A stretch of DNA of 64,000 bases from Clostridia bacterium (lineage in GTDB: Bacteria; Bacillota; Clostridia; Oscillospirales; Acutalibacteraceae). The translations under genes and the position numbers were made by a program. This document shows positions 7,312 to 16,187 of this stretch, in pieces; the first letter of the stretch is position 1; every line of letters begins with the position of its first letter. The notes under the pieces were generated by a model. It did not search any database and was not told the DNA's origin. It was given only the letters and a program-made list of their open reading frames with translations. Location: positions 1 through 64,000 of the forward strand of contig JAFYNR010000034.1 in the NCBI GenBank assembly GCA_017548045.1. Reading direction: 5' to 3'.

Positions 7312-7995
7312 ATGAACAGTGCAGAAAACTATGTAAGACAAAAGCTTTTTGAAATGCAGGATTCGGATTACCGTGATTTTCATTCAAGGCTTATGCCTAC
7401 GGTTGATAAGGATTTTATTATCGGAGTGCGTACACCCGAACTGAGAAAATTTGCAAAGAATTTTTCAAAATCGTCGTTTTCATTGGAGTTTCTTGAAACA
7501 CTTCCGCATAAGTATTATGAGGAAAATAATCTCCACGCTTTTATGATTGAACAAATCAGCGACTATAATAAATGTATAGCGGAGCTTAACAGATTTTTGC
7601 CTTATGTTGATAACTGGGCAACCTGCGATATGATGCGACCCAAAGTTTTCAAAAAGCATTTGCCTGAACTTCTTGATCAGATAAAAATATGGCTGAAATC
7701 CGATGATGTATACACTCTTCGTTTCGGTGTAGAAATGCTTATGTGTCACTATCTTGACGGTAATTTCAGTGAGGAATATCCCCGTTTGGTATCGGAAATC
7801 AGAAATGATGAGTACTATGTCAGAATGATGGTTGCCTGGTATTTTGCAACGGCACTGGCTAAGCAGTATGATGCTGTTATCCCTTATCTTGAAAAGAAAA
7901 AGCTTGATTCTGACACGCATAAAAAGGCGGTACGCAAAGCACTTGAAAGCTACCGTATTTCAGATGATAAAAAGGCATATTTGCGTACGCTTTAA
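7312..7995 (+). CDS. DNA alkylation repair protein (AlkD-like HEAT-repeat glycosylase)
   Basis: A 227-residue all-helical protein. GVRTPELRKFAK near the N-terminus, VDNWATCDMM (about 100-109) and MMVAWYFATALAKQ (about 174-187) are characteristic of the AlkC/AlkD superfamily of HEAT-like repeat DNA glycosylases that remove alkylated (3-methyl, 7-methyl) purines. The conserved Trp and Asp in the VDNWATCD segment correspond to active-site positions in the family. No clear ribosome binding site precedes the ATG, which is only 5 bases after the previous stop, so translation may depend on coupling. Confidence 0.85.
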   Translation: MNSAENYVRQKLFEMQDSDYRDFHSRLMPTVDKDFIIGVRTPELRKFAKNFSKSSFSLEFLETLPHKYYEENNLHAFMIEQISDYNKCIAELNRFLPYVDNWATCDMMRPKVFKKHLPELLDQIKIWLKSDDVYTLRFGVEMLMCHYLDGNFSEEYPRLVSEIRNDEYYVRMMVAWYFATALAKQYDAVIPYLEKKKLDSDTHKKAVRKALESYRISDDKKAYLRTL

Positions 7996-8047
7996 AACGG
8001 ATGAGAATTCAAAAATGTTTGATAAAAATTTTTAAGGAGAGATTAAT

Positions 8048-8893
8048 ATGTATTACAGAATTGAAAATGAATTTTTTACCTGCGAAATCGATGATATGGG
8101 TGCCCAGCTTCATTCACTGAAATCAAAGGATAGGGGTACGGAGTACATATGGCAGGGCAACCCCGATATCTGGTACGGTCAGGCACCTGTTCTTTTTCCC
8201 GTTATAGGTCAGCTTATCAATGATAAATATTTTTACAATGGCAAAGAATACACGATGCAGAAGCACGGTATTGCAAGAAAACTTCCTTTTGCGGTCAAGG
8301 AATGTGAAGGAGCAAAAGCAGTTTTCAGCCTTGAAAGTGATGAAAAAACCCTTGAAGCATATCCTTTTGATTTTGAGTATCTTGTTACCTTTGAGCTTAA
8401 AGGTAAAGCACTTGTAAATACAATGACAGTTATCAACAAAACCGACGGAGAAATGTATTTCTCAGTGGGTGCTCATCCCGGTTTTAATTGTAAGGTAGGG
8501 GATGTTATTGAATTTGAACAGCCCGAAACTCTTGCAACAGAGCGTATTGACAAAGAAAATCTTATTATAGACGAAAAATTCCCCTTGATTGAAAATTCAA
8601 GGGAAATCGTTATCACAAAAGAGATTTTTGAGCCTGATGCACTTATTCTTTCAGATATTAAGTCAAAGAAACTCCGCATCAAAGGCGAGAATGAAATTGA
8701 GTTTACCTTCGGCGATTGTCCTTTCCTCGGCATATGGGCAAAGCCCGGTGCACCTTACGTGTGCATTGAGCCTTGGTACGGTGTGAATGACGGAAGAGAT
8801 GTCAAGGACGATATTTCAAAGAAACGCGGTATTCAGCGTCTTGATAAAGGCGAAATCTTTGAATTTGCCTGGGTTGCAGAGGTTATCGGATAA
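8048..8893 (+). CDS. Aldose 1-epimerase family protein (galactose mutarotase-like)
   Basis: A 281-residue beta-sandwich protein. Residues NPDIWYGQAPVLFPVIGQL and MQKHGIARKLPF are the signature of the LacX-like branch of aldose epimerases; HGIAR carries a catalytic-type His and AHPGFN supplies a second one. It would interconvert anomers of free sugars released by the glycosidases in this window. AAGGAGAG precedes the ATG by 8 bases. Its TAA overlaps the ATG of the next gene (TAATG). Confidence 0.85.
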   Translation: MYYRIENEFFTCEIDDMGAQLHSLKSKDRGTEYIWQGNPDIWYGQAPVLFPVIGQLINDKYFYNGKEYTMQKHGIARKLPFAVKECEGAKAVFSLESDEKTLEAYPFDFEYLVTFELKGKALVNTMTVINKTDGEMYFSVGAHPGFNCKVGDVIEFEQPETLATERIDKENLIIDEKFPLIENSREIVITKEIFEPDALILSDIKSKKLRIKGENEIEFTFGDCPFLGIWAKPGAPYVCIEPWYGVNDGRDVKDDISKKRGIQRLDKGEIFEFAWVAEVIG

Positions 8894-9483
8894 TGAAAAA
8901 AACAAAAGAAATGTTGGGAAAATCATATGTACCCTGCGTTGTTTTTGTGTGCATTGCATTTGTGACCTGCTTGCTGAGACTGGTTATAGGTATTATGGAT
9001 AAAAATGATATCAGTTTGTGGCTTTTCGGCATTTCATCAGAGGAAATTATGCTTGCTCTAGGGGCTGTTTCAGGATACAGCACATTGTTTTTCTTTAGTT
9101 TTTACTTGTCCTCCAAAAAATCAAAGCACAAGGCTGTTATTGCTGTTGTGTCATTTGCAGTGTCTGTGCTGTTGATGATTGAGGTTGTATTTATATATTC
9201 GAGACAACCCGAATATGAGTATTTCAAGATTGTGTCGGATGATAAGCAACACGAAATAATCATAAAAGAAGGCTCTTATCTGCTTAGCGGAGCAGGAGCA
9301 TTTTATGAAAAGACCTCCCCGATAACAATGGTTAAAATCGGAGAATATTCCACCGATGACGGTTACAGACCGTTTAGTGATAACCGTTATGAAATTGATT
9401 GGAATGAAAACGGCTTTGAAGTTACATACAGTTTTGACAGCTCGGCTAAAACAAAAAAAGAAACAGCTCAATATGCGAAATAG
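8893..9483 (+). CDS. Hypothetical membrane protein
   Basis: A 196-residue protein I do not recognise. Three hydrophobic segments are visible (about residues 13-34, 49-73 and 80-101), followed by a soluble C-terminal domain of about 90 residues rich in charged and aromatic residues. The start overlaps the stop of the aldose epimerase gene by one base, implying co-translation. A bidirectional terminator follows directly. Confidence 0.6.
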   Translation: MKKTKEMLGKSYVPCVVFVCIAFVTCLLRLVIGIMDKNDISLWLFGISSEEIMLALGAVSGYSTLFFFSFYLSSKKSKHKAVIAVVSFAVSVLLMIEVVFIYSRQPEYEYFKIVSDDKQHEIIIKEGSYLLSGAGAFYEKTSPITMVKIGEYSTDDGYRPFSDNRYEIDWNENGFEVTYSFDSSAKTKKETAQYAK

Positions 9484-9488
9484 AAAAA

Positions 9489-9520
9489 TCCCGTTGACTT
9501 CAGTCAACGGGAACTTTTTT
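9489..9520. terminator. Bidirectional terminator
   Basis: Stem TCCCGTTGACT / AGTCAACGGGA with TTTTTT on the plus side and ATTTTT on the minus side. It separates the plus-strand membrane protein gene from the minus-strand metH. Confidence 0.85.
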
Positions 9521-11867
9521 ATCCTAAAACTTTTTCTGCATATCTTACCGCAGCCATTGCATCGGTGCCGTAATAATCGGCGTTGATCATACGGGCATAT
9601 TCTTCCGTCATAACCGCGCCACCAACCATTACCCTGCATTGAGGTGCGGTTTTGTTGAGAAGCTTTATGGTTTCTTCCATTGCAGGTACGGTTGTGGTCA
9701 TCAGTGCGCTCAGACCTACAAGGCTTACGTCATTTCCTTTTACGGTTTCAGCAATTTTTTCGGGTGCAACGTCCTTGCCGAGGTCAATGACCTCATAGCC
9801 GTAATTCTCAAGAAGCACTTTAACGATATTTTTTCCGATATCGTGAACGTCGCCCTTGACAGTTGCAATAACGATTTTGCCTTTGCCGCTTTCACCTGAG
9901 GGTATGGCGGCTTTTATTGCATCAAAGGCTTCCTTTGCCGCCTGAGCGCTCATAAGAAGCTGAGGCAGGTAAACCTTCTTTTCTTCAAATCCCTTGCCTA
10001 CCGTGTTAAGTGCGGGAATAATCATAGTATCTATTATTTCAAGAGGTGAAAGGCTTTTCAGCATTTCTGCCGCGGCAACGCCTGCCTGTTCTTTGAGACC
10101 GCTGATTATACATCCGTCAAGACTTATTCCGTCTTTTTGAGCGGGCTGTGTCTGAACGGGGGAGAGGGAATCGGCGAATTCGATATATCCGGCAAAGCTT
10201 TCGTCTTTGCCTGTCAAAGCGGTGAAGCAGTGCCACGCTTTCATCATTTCCGTGGAGAAGGGGTTTATTATTGCACAGTCAAGGCCGCATTGCATAGCCA
10301 TTGTGTAAAAAACAGCGTTAATGTCGGGGCGTGAAGGTAAGCCGAATGAGATGTTTGAAACACCGAGGCTTGTCTTTATGCCCATTGAGTGCAGGATTCT
10401 CACTGCTTCAAGGGTGACGTTTGCACTCTGCGGATCACTTGAAACAGCCATTGCAAGGGGATCGACAATAATGTCTTTTTCTTCTATGCCGTATTCCGTG
10501 GCACGGGCAATAATCTTTTTTGCAATGTCAACTCTGCCTTGTGCAGTCTGAGGAATACCGTTTTCGTCAATGGTAACGGCAATCACCGCACCGCCGTATT
10601 TCTTCACAAGAGGAAAAACGGATTTTATACTTTCTTCTTTGCCGCTTACGGAATTGATAAGGGGTTTTCCGTTATAAATACGCATTGCTTTTTCCATCGC
10701 TACGGGGTCGACGGTATCAATCTGTAAGGGTAGGTCAATAACTGCCTGCAATGCCTTGATTACGTTAACCATCATCTCCGCCTCGTCAATTTCGGGAAGA
10801 CCAACATTGACGTCAAGCACGGAAACACCTTTTTTGTTCTGGGCAATGCCTTCGTTGAGAATGTAGTTTATATCGTTTCTGCGAAGTGCTTCTTTGAAAA
10901 GCTTTTTACCCGTAGGATTGATTCTTTCGCCGATAATAACGGGAACATCACCGATTTTCACAGCGTGGGTATATGATGAAATAACGGTGTGTTTCTTTTT
11001 TTCGGGAAGTATAAAAGGAAGATTTTTTGTTTTCTCAACAGTTTTTGCAATGTGTTCGGGAGTTGTGCCACAGCAGCCACCGATTATTGTTGCACCTGAT
11101 TTTACAATTTCGCACATTATGTCTGAAAACTCATCGGGGTCAACATCAAAAACAGTTTTTCCGTTTTCTGTTCTGGGCAGACCTGCATTGGGGTTTACAA
11201 TAATCGGAACACTTGCGTTCTTTACAAAATCGGGAACGATTTCAAGCATCTGACGGGGACCAAGCGAACAGTTTATGCCGATAGCGTCAGCGCCGAGACC
11301 TTCAAGCGTTGCAATCATTGCTTCGGGGTCTGCACCTGTCATAAGCTTTTTGGTTTCATCATAGACGCAGGTTACGAAAACGGGGAGATTACAGCTTTCC
11401 TTTGCGGCAAGCACAGCGGCCTTTGCTTCAAGGCTGTCGTTCATAGTTTCAATCAGAATAAGGTCTGCACCTGCTTTTGCACCGATTTTAACTGCTTCAC
11501 CGAAAACCGAAACCGCTTCTTCAAATTTCAAGTCTCCCAAGGGCTCAAGCATTCTGCCCGTAGGACCGATATCGAGTGCAACGTATGCATCGAAGTCCTT
11601 GCAGGCAGTCTTTGCGTTTCGGATTGCGGCGGTTATAATCTCTTCAAGGTTATCAAATCTGAATCTGTTTGCACCGAAGGTACAGGATGTGATAATCTGT
11701 GCACCTGCTTCAAGATAAAGACGGTGCATTTTTATTATCTTATCGGGGTTTGTGATATTCCACGTTTCGGGCTTTTCGCCTGCTTTGAGACCCCAGGATT
11801 GCAGAAGTGTACCTGCACCGCCGTCACAATATGTAATTGAACTTCTGATTTTTTCAAGAATAGTCAT
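9519..11867 (-). CDS. metH: Cobalamin-dependent methionine synthase without reactivation domain
   Basis: A 782-residue protein with three MetH modules in order: homocysteine S-methyltransferase (about 1-290, zinc-ligand segments GINCSLGP and GGCCGTTPEH), methyltetrahydrofolate/pterin-binding TIM barrel (about 300-575, beginning VIIGERINPTG), and B12 cap plus Rossmann domain (about 590-782) with the cobalamin-ligating motif GDVHDIGKN. It transfers the methyl group of methyltetrahydrofolate to homocysteine. The fourth, AdoMet-binding reactivation domain of E. coli MetH is absent and is encoded by the gene 12 bases upstream. AGAGGAA precedes the ATG. Confidence 0.93.
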   Translation of the reverse strand: MTILEKIRSSITYCDGGAGTLLQSWGLKAGEKPETWNITNPDKIIKMHRLYLEAGAQIITSCTFGANRFRFDNLEEIITAAIRNAKTACKDFDAYVALDIGPTGRMLEPLGDLKFEEAVSVFGEAVKIGAKAGADLILIETMNDSLEAKAAVLAAKESCNLPVFVTCVYDETKKLMTGADPEAMIATLEGLGADAIGINCSLGPRQMLEIVPDFVKNASVPIIVNPNAGLPRTENGKTVFDVDPDEFSDIMCEIVKSGATIIGGCCGTTPEHIAKTVEKTKNLPFILPEKKKHTVISSYTHAVKIGDVPVIIGERINPTGKKLFKEALRRNDINYILNEGIAQNKKGVSVLDVNVGLPEIDEAEMMVNVIKALQAVIDLPLQIDTVDPVAMEKAMRIYNGKPLINSVSGKEESIKSVFPLVKKYGGAVIAVTIDENGIPQTAQGRVDIAKKIIARATEYGIEEKDIIVDPLAMAVSSDPQSANVTLEAVRILHSMGIKTSLGVSNISFGLPSRPDINAVFYTMAMQCGLDCAIINPFSTEMMKAWHCFTALTGKDESFAGYIEFADSLSPVQTQPAQKDGISLDGCIISGLKEQAGVAAAEMLKSLSPLEIIDTMIIPALNTVGKGFEEKKVYLPQLLMSAQAAKEAFDAIKAAIPSGESGKGKIVIATVKGDVHDIGKNIVKVLLENYGYEVIDLGKDVAPEKIAETVKGNDVSLVGLSALMTTTVPAMEETIKLLNKTAPQCRVMVGGAVMTEEYARMINADYYGTDAMAAVRYAEKVLG

Positions 11868-11879
11868 ATTTGATTCCTC

Positions 11880-12533
11880 TTATCTGTAAGGACAGTTATC
11901 GCTTTTGCAGGTCATACATCCGTGACCCGTACACTTGTTTTTCTCTTTGCCGATACCGATGATTGCGGTCACGGATTTGACGGGTACCATCATCAGACCT
12001 TCGGTAAGCACCATACCGATGTTTTTCTTCGTCTGCAAAAACTCGACAATGTCCCTTTGGTATTCAAGCGATAAATCACCGTAGCCCGGGCTGAAGCGGG
12101 GCCTGAGAAAATCGGGGCATTCAAACGAAAGGTTGATTTTATCGCAGAATGCTTCAATCGCCGCAGAGCCGACGCAATCCGTTATAACACCTTTGAGGGG
12201 TGAGGTTACGCCGTTTCGCTCAATAAGACGGTGAGCCTCAATTCCCGTCGTAGCAGCCATTACGTAAGCATAGTCACAGCCCGAAAGGTTTTTTGCAAGG
12301 GATTTGCTGCTGAAGGCCTTAAAGCCCAGGTCAACGGTATCGCCGATGATTTTTACGGGAACTTTTTCACAGCAGGCAACAAAATTTGCCGCCTTGAGAA
12401 ATTCGCTTTCGCAGCAAAAAATCATACCTTCTGTTGAGCAGTCACAGGGGACTGAATAATATCCCATATAAACGGCAATTTCTTTTTTGTCAATAATGAT
12501 TTGTGAAGAATCTGCTTTGATTATTTCAACCAT
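11880..12533 (-). CDS. Methionine synthase reactivation (AdoMet-binding) domain protein
   Basis: A 217-residue stand-alone homologue of the MetH activation domain. RFSPGYGDLSLEYQ matches the conserved RxSPGYG segment that binds S-adenosylmethionine, and GLMMVPVKSVTAIIGIG is the matching C-terminal part. A Cys-rich tail (CTGHGCMTCKSDNCPY) is extra and may bind a metal. It would reductively remethylate inactive cob(II)alamin on the MetH protein encoded immediately downstream. The start lies inside the end of the gtrA-like gene, indicating one operon. Confidence 0.85.
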   Translation of the reverse strand: MVEIIKADSSQIIIDKKEIAVYMGYYSVPCDCSTEGMIFCCESEFLKAANFVACCEKVPVKIIGDTVDLGFKAFSSKSLAKNLSGCDYAYVMAATTGIEAHRLIERNGVTSPLKGVITDCVGSAAIEAFCDKINLSFECPDFLRPRFSPGYGDLSLEYQRDIVEFLQTKKNIGMVLTEGLMMVPVKSVTAIIGIGKEKNKCTGHGCMTCKSDNCPYR

Positions 12534-13086
12534 TTTTTTCTGTCTCCGGTTTTTTCCTAAATATAATCAGCTTGCTGAAAACATAGTTGATAATAACAAC
12601 AACGATACCCACGATGATTTTTGCAACAAAATCGTTGACTGAAAGAATGGTTACAAGCACAAAAAGTGAAATCGTTTCAATCACAAACGAAAAGATTCTT
12701 GCCCCCATAAAGCCGCTGAATTCCTTGCCTGCAACCGAAGGAGTCCAGCTTTTTGAATCAAATACCCAGAGCTTGTTTGTGATGAATGCAAATACGACAC
12801 CCACAATCCAGGCAATGAAGTTTGCATCAAGGTAATCGGTACCGCCGATGAAAATTTTGTGAAGGGATGAGCCTTCGGGAATAATGCTGTTAAAAACACC
12901 TTCCCAACCGATTGAAATAAAAATACGTTTGAATATATAGAATGTAATAAGGTTTACAACGGTTGTCATTACACCGAAAAACACGTAAGTCACAATTTCT
13001 TTTGTGAAAAGTTTATCAATTATCCTGCCCAAAAAACTTTCTTTTTTGAAAATTCTGAAGAGCAATTCTCTGATTTTATCGATCAT
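12526..13086 (-). CDS. GtrA family membrane protein
   Basis: A 186-residue protein with four predicted membrane helices and the GtrA-like signatures TYVFFGVMTTVVNLITFYIF near the N-terminus, FAFITNKLWVFDSKS in the middle and INYVFSKLIIFRK at the C-terminus. GtrA-type proteins are thought to help flip or transfer lipid-linked sugars for cell envelope modification. It is the first gene of the minus-strand operon that continues into methionine synthesis; a functional link between the two is not obvious. The GGAGATTGCT sequence upstream gives a good ribosome binding site. Confidence 0.85.
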   Translation of the reverse strand: MIDKIRELLFRIFKKESFLGRIIDKLFTKEIVTYVFFGVMTTVVNLITFYIFKRIFISIGWEGVFNSIIPEGSSLHKIFIGGTDYLDANFIAWIVGVVFAFITNKLWVFDSKSWTPSVAGKEFSGFMGARIFSFVIETISLFVLVTILSVNDFVAKIIVGIVVVIINYVFSKLIIFRKKPETEKNG

Positions 13087-13127
13087 AGCAATCTCCGATT
13101 AATTTATTTGCCGCAAAGGTTATACTT

Positions 13128-13156
13128 ATTCTAAAACAAAAGCATAATAAAGTCAA
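13128..13156 (-). promoter_or_regulatory. Promoter of the gtrA-metH operon
   Basis: Read on the minus strand: TTGACT (13156-13151), 17-base spacer, TAGAAT (13133-13128), about 42 bases before the GtrA start. No B12 or SAM riboswitch fits in the short leader. Confidence 0.7.
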
Positions 13157-13207
13157 TAAACCCTTGCATTTTCGGCACTTTATGATAAAATAATATGAGG
13201 TGAAATT

Positions 13208-13981
13208 ATGGAGTATGGGCATAGCCTGAAAAACAGAATACATTTCATTGACGAAATCCGTGGCTTTGCCGTGCTGTGTATGATTATCTATCACGGTTTT
13301 TATCTTTTCGGCACGTTTTTTGAGAGTGAAACGGCTATGAGGCTTTTTGAATTTTTTATGCCTGTTCAGCCGATTTTTGCAGGAGTATTTATTTTTATCT
13401 GCGGAATATCCTGCACTTTTTCAAAAAGCAATGTCAGGAGAGGGCTGGTACTTCTCTGCATTGCGCTGTGTATGACGCTTGTCACAACTCTGATTATGCC
13501 TGCCGCCGGATTTACGGGGTGCGAAATATATTTCGGAATACTCCACTTTCTTGCCGTTTCGGTTTTGCTTTATTCGGTATTGTCAAAGCCGCTTTTCGGC
13601 ATAATGCCGTTTGCGGGTATAATTGTATGTGCGGTTCTTTATGCATTTACAAGCGGAATTGAAAGCGGCACTCTCAGCTACGGCGAGCTTATTTCACTGA
13701 CGTTACCTCAGTCGCTTTACGAGACCGATATTCTGATGCCTCTCGGTATTCATACAAAGGATTTCGCGGCGGCAGATTATTTCCCTTTGTTTCCGCAGAT
13801 TTTCATTTTCTTTTCGGGAGTTTTTGCAGGGATATATTTATCTCAGAAAGGCTATCCCGATTGGAGCAAAACAAAAAGGATAGGTTTTCTTTCATTCCTT
13901 GGCAGGAATGCCCTTTTGATTTATGTTGTTCATATGCCCGTGATTTATGCCGTGGGCTATGCTATATATGTAATTATTTAA
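13208..13981 (+). CDS. DUF1624 / heparan-alpha-glucosaminide N-acetyltransferase-like membrane protein
   Basis: A 257-residue polytopic protein beginning with the acyltransferase-like signature FIDEIRGFAVLCMIIYHGF; it continues with GVFIFICGISCTFS and ends with LSFLGRNALLIYVVHMPVIY, the conserved first and last helices of the family. About seven membrane segments. Such proteins move acetyl or acyl groups across the membrane to a glycan; the acceptor is unknown. Starts from a weak promoter (TTGCAT 13164, TAAAAT 13186) with GAGGTG before the ATG. Confidence 0.75.
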   Translation: MEYGHSLKNRIHFIDEIRGFAVLCMIIYHGFYLFGTFFESETAMRLFEFFMPVQPIFAGVFIFICGISCTFSKSNVRRGLVLLCIALCMTLVTTLIMPAAGFTGCEIYFGILHFLAVSVLLYSVLSKPLFGIMPFAGIIVCAVLYAFTSGIESGTLSYGELISLTLPQSLYETDILMPLGIHTKDFAAADYFPLFPQIFIFFSGVFAGIYLSQKGYPDWSKTKRIGFLSFLGRNALLIYVVHMPVIYAVGYAIYVII

Positions 13982-13997
13982 CACAGGAGATAAAATT

Positions 13998-14828
13998 ATG
14001 AGCGAAGGATGCAGCGGCAACTGCTCAAGTTGCGCAAGTAATTGTGATTCAAGAAAAGAAGCAAAGGATATGAGAATACCCTGCGGACCTTTCAGTAACG
14101 TAAAAAAAGTTATCGGTGTTGTCAGCGGAAAAGGCGGCGTAGGTAAATCACTTGTAACGTCAATGCTTGCAAGTGCAATGCAGGCAAGGGGCAATTCCTG
14201 TGCCGTTCTTGATGCGGATATCACAGGCCCCTCAATCCCTAAATCATTCGGAATAAAAGAGAGAGCAAAGGCTGACGAAAGCGGACTTCTTCCCGAAGAA
14301 AGCAAGACGGGCATAAAGATTATGTCAATCAACCTTCTTCTTGAAAATGAAGAATCGCCCGTAGTGTGGAGAGGTCCCGTTATTTCGGGTGTTATCCAGC
14401 AGTTCTGGAAGGACGTTGCCTGGGGCGATGTTGACTATATGTTTGTTGATATGCCTCCCGGAACGGGCGACGTATCTCTCACCGTGTTCCAGAATCTTCC
14501 CGTCGACGGCATTGTTATCGTCACAACACCTCAGGACCTTGTAACAATGATTGTCAAGAAGGCTTTCAATATGGCCAAGCTGATGAACATCCCCGTTCTC
14601 GGTCTTGTTGAGAATATGAGTTATTTCGTATGCACCGATTGCGGCAAGGAATATAAAATTTTCGGTGAAAGCAAAATCGATGAAATTGCGGCAGAGCTTG
14701 GTGTGCCTGTTCTTGCAAAGCTTCCCATTGACCCCAAAACAGCAAATCTTGTCGATAAGGGCGCCATTGAGCTTGCAGACGACAAATATGTTGCCGAAGC
14801 TGTTGATTTTTTGTCAAAGTTGGATTAA
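13998..14828 (+). CDS. Mrp/NBP35 family P-loop ATPase (Fe-S cluster carrier)
   Basis: A 276-residue deviant Walker ATPase: GVVSGKGGVGKSLVTSMLAS (about 39-58) is the Mrp/MinD-type P-loop with its signature lysine. The N-terminus has a CX3CX2CX3C-like cluster (CSGNCSSCASNC) as in NBP35 proteins, and a CTDCG pair lies near residue 211. The family assembles or carries [4Fe-4S] clusters. A good AGGAGA ribosome binding site precedes the ATG. serS follows 33 bases later, so the two may be co-transcribed. Confidence 0.88.
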   Translation: MSEGCSGNCSSCASNCDSRKEAKDMRIPCGPFSNVKKVIGVVSGKGGVGKSLVTSMLASAMQARGNSCAVLDADITGPSIPKSFGIKERAKADESGLLPEESKTGIKIMSINLLLENEESPVVWRGPVISGVIQQFWKDVAWGDVDYMFVDMPPGTGDVSLTVFQNLPVDGIVIVTTPQDLVTMIVKKAFNMAKLMNIPVLGLVENMSYFVCTDCGKEYKIFGESKIDEIAAELGVPVLAKLPIDPKTANLVDKGAIELADDKYVAEAVDFLSKLD

Positions 14829-14861
14829 AATACCAGTATAAATCTTTAGGAGTTGAAAAAA

Positions 14862-16148
14862 ATGCTTGATATCAGATTCTTGAGAGAAAACCCCGATATC
14901 GTTAAGGAAAATATAAAGAAGAAGTTTCAGGACAGTAAGCTTTCACTTGTTGATGAAGTGATTGAGCTTGATGCACAGTCAAGAGCAGTCAAGACTGAGG
15001 CTGATAACATCAGAGCAAACCGCAACAAGGTTTCAAAAGAAATCGGTATGCTTATGGCACAGGGCAAAAAGGAAGAGGCTATGGCTGCAAAGTCAAAGGT
15101 AACGGAGTTTTCCGAAAGACTTGCAGAGTGTGAAAAGCTTGAAGCCGAATATGCTGAAAAGGTTAACAAAATAATGATGATTATTCCCAATATCATCGAC
15201 CCCAGTGTGCCCATCGGCAAGGACGACAGCGAAAACGTTGAGGTTACAAAATACGGCGAACCCGTTGTTCCAGATTTTGAAATTCCTTATCATACTGAAA
15301 TTATGGAGCGTTTCAACGGTATCGACCTTGATGCCGCAAGAAACGTTGCGGGTAACGGCTTCTATTATCTTATGGGTGACATTGCACGCCTTCATTCTGC
15401 TTGTATTTCATATGCAAGAGATTTTATGATTGACAGAGGCTTTACCTACTGCGTGCCTCCCTTTATGATCAGAAGCAACGTTGTAACAGGCGTTATGAGC
15501 TTTGCTGAAATGGATGCCATGATGTATAAGATTGAAGGCGAAGACCTCTATCTTATCGGTACAAGCGAGCATTCCATGATAGGCAAGTATATCGATACTA
15601 TCGTTAACGAAGATACACTTCCCCACACTCTTACAAGCTATTCACCCTGTTTCCGTAAAGAAAAGGGTGCACACGGCATAGAGGAAAGAGGCGTATACAG
15701 AATCCATCAGTTCGAAAAGCAGGAAATGATTGTTGTATGTAAGCCCGAAGACAGTATGATGTGGTTTGAAAAGCTGTGGCAGAATACCGTTGATCTTTTC
15801 CGTTCGCTTGATATTCCCGTAAGAACTCTTGAATGCTGTTCAGGCGACCTTGCAGACCTTAAGGTCAAGTCATTTGATGTTGAGGCATGGTCACCCAGAC
15901 AGAAAAAATATTTTGAGGTCGGTTCCTGCTCAAACCTCGGTGATGCTCAGGCACGCAGACTCAAAATCAGAGTCAACGGCAAAGACGGCAAATATTTTGC
16001 ACATACTCTCAATAACACCGTTGTGGCACCTCCCAGAATGCTTATCGCATTCCTTGAAAATAACCTCAACGAGGACGGCAGCGTAAATATTCCCGTTGCA
16101 CTCCGTCCCTACATGGGTGGCAAGGAAAAGCTTGTTCCCGTTAAATAA
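14862..16148 (+). CDS. serS: Serine-tRNA ligase
   Basis: A 428-residue class II aminoacyl-tRNA synthetase. The N-terminal coiled-coil arm (about 25-105) that grips tRNA-Ser is clear, followed by the catalytic core with motif 2 (SPCFRKEKGAHGIEERGVYR) and motif 3 (NGTVVAPPRMLIA-like: NNTVVAPPRMLIAFLE). It charges tRNA-Ser with serine. The start at 14862 gives the standard MLDIRFLRENPDIVK N-terminus with AGGAG 9-13 bases upstream; an in-frame TTG at 14853 abuts that site. Ends in a bidirectional terminator. Confidence 0.97.
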   Translation: MLDIRFLRENPDIVKENIKKKFQDSKLSLVDEVIELDAQSRAVKTEADNIRANRNKVSKEIGMLMAQGKKEEAMAAKSKVTEFSERLAECEKLEAEYAEKVNKIMMIIPNIIDPSVPIGKDDSENVEVTKYGEPVVPDFEIPYHTEIMERFNGIDLDAARNVAGNGFYYLMGDIARLHSACISYARDFMIDRGFTYCVPPFMIRSNVVTGVMSFAEMDAMMYKIEGEDLYLIGTSEHSMIGKYIDTIVNEDTLPHTLTSYSPCFRKEKGAHGIEERGVYRIHQFEKQEMIVVCKPEDSMMWFEKLWQNTVDLFRSLDIPVRTLECCSGDLADLKVKSFDVEAWSPRQKKYFEVGSCSNLGDAQARRLKIRVNGKDGKYFAHTLNNTVVAPPRMLIAFLENNLNEDGSVNIPVALRPYMGGKEKLVPVK

Positions 16149-16155
16149 AAAATTA

Positions 16156-16185
16156 CCCACTGTGATTTGTTTCACAGTGGGTTTT
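16156..16185. terminator. Bidirectional terminator between serS and mazF-like gene
   Basis: Stem CCCACTGTGA / TCACAGTGGG with T-rich flanks on both strands, between two convergent genes. Confidence 0.85.
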
Positions 16186-16187
16186 GT

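Noticed and set aside
13086..13207. B12 or SAM riboswitch for metH
   Set aside because: The leader is about 40 bases and lacks the conserved B12-box or SAM elements.
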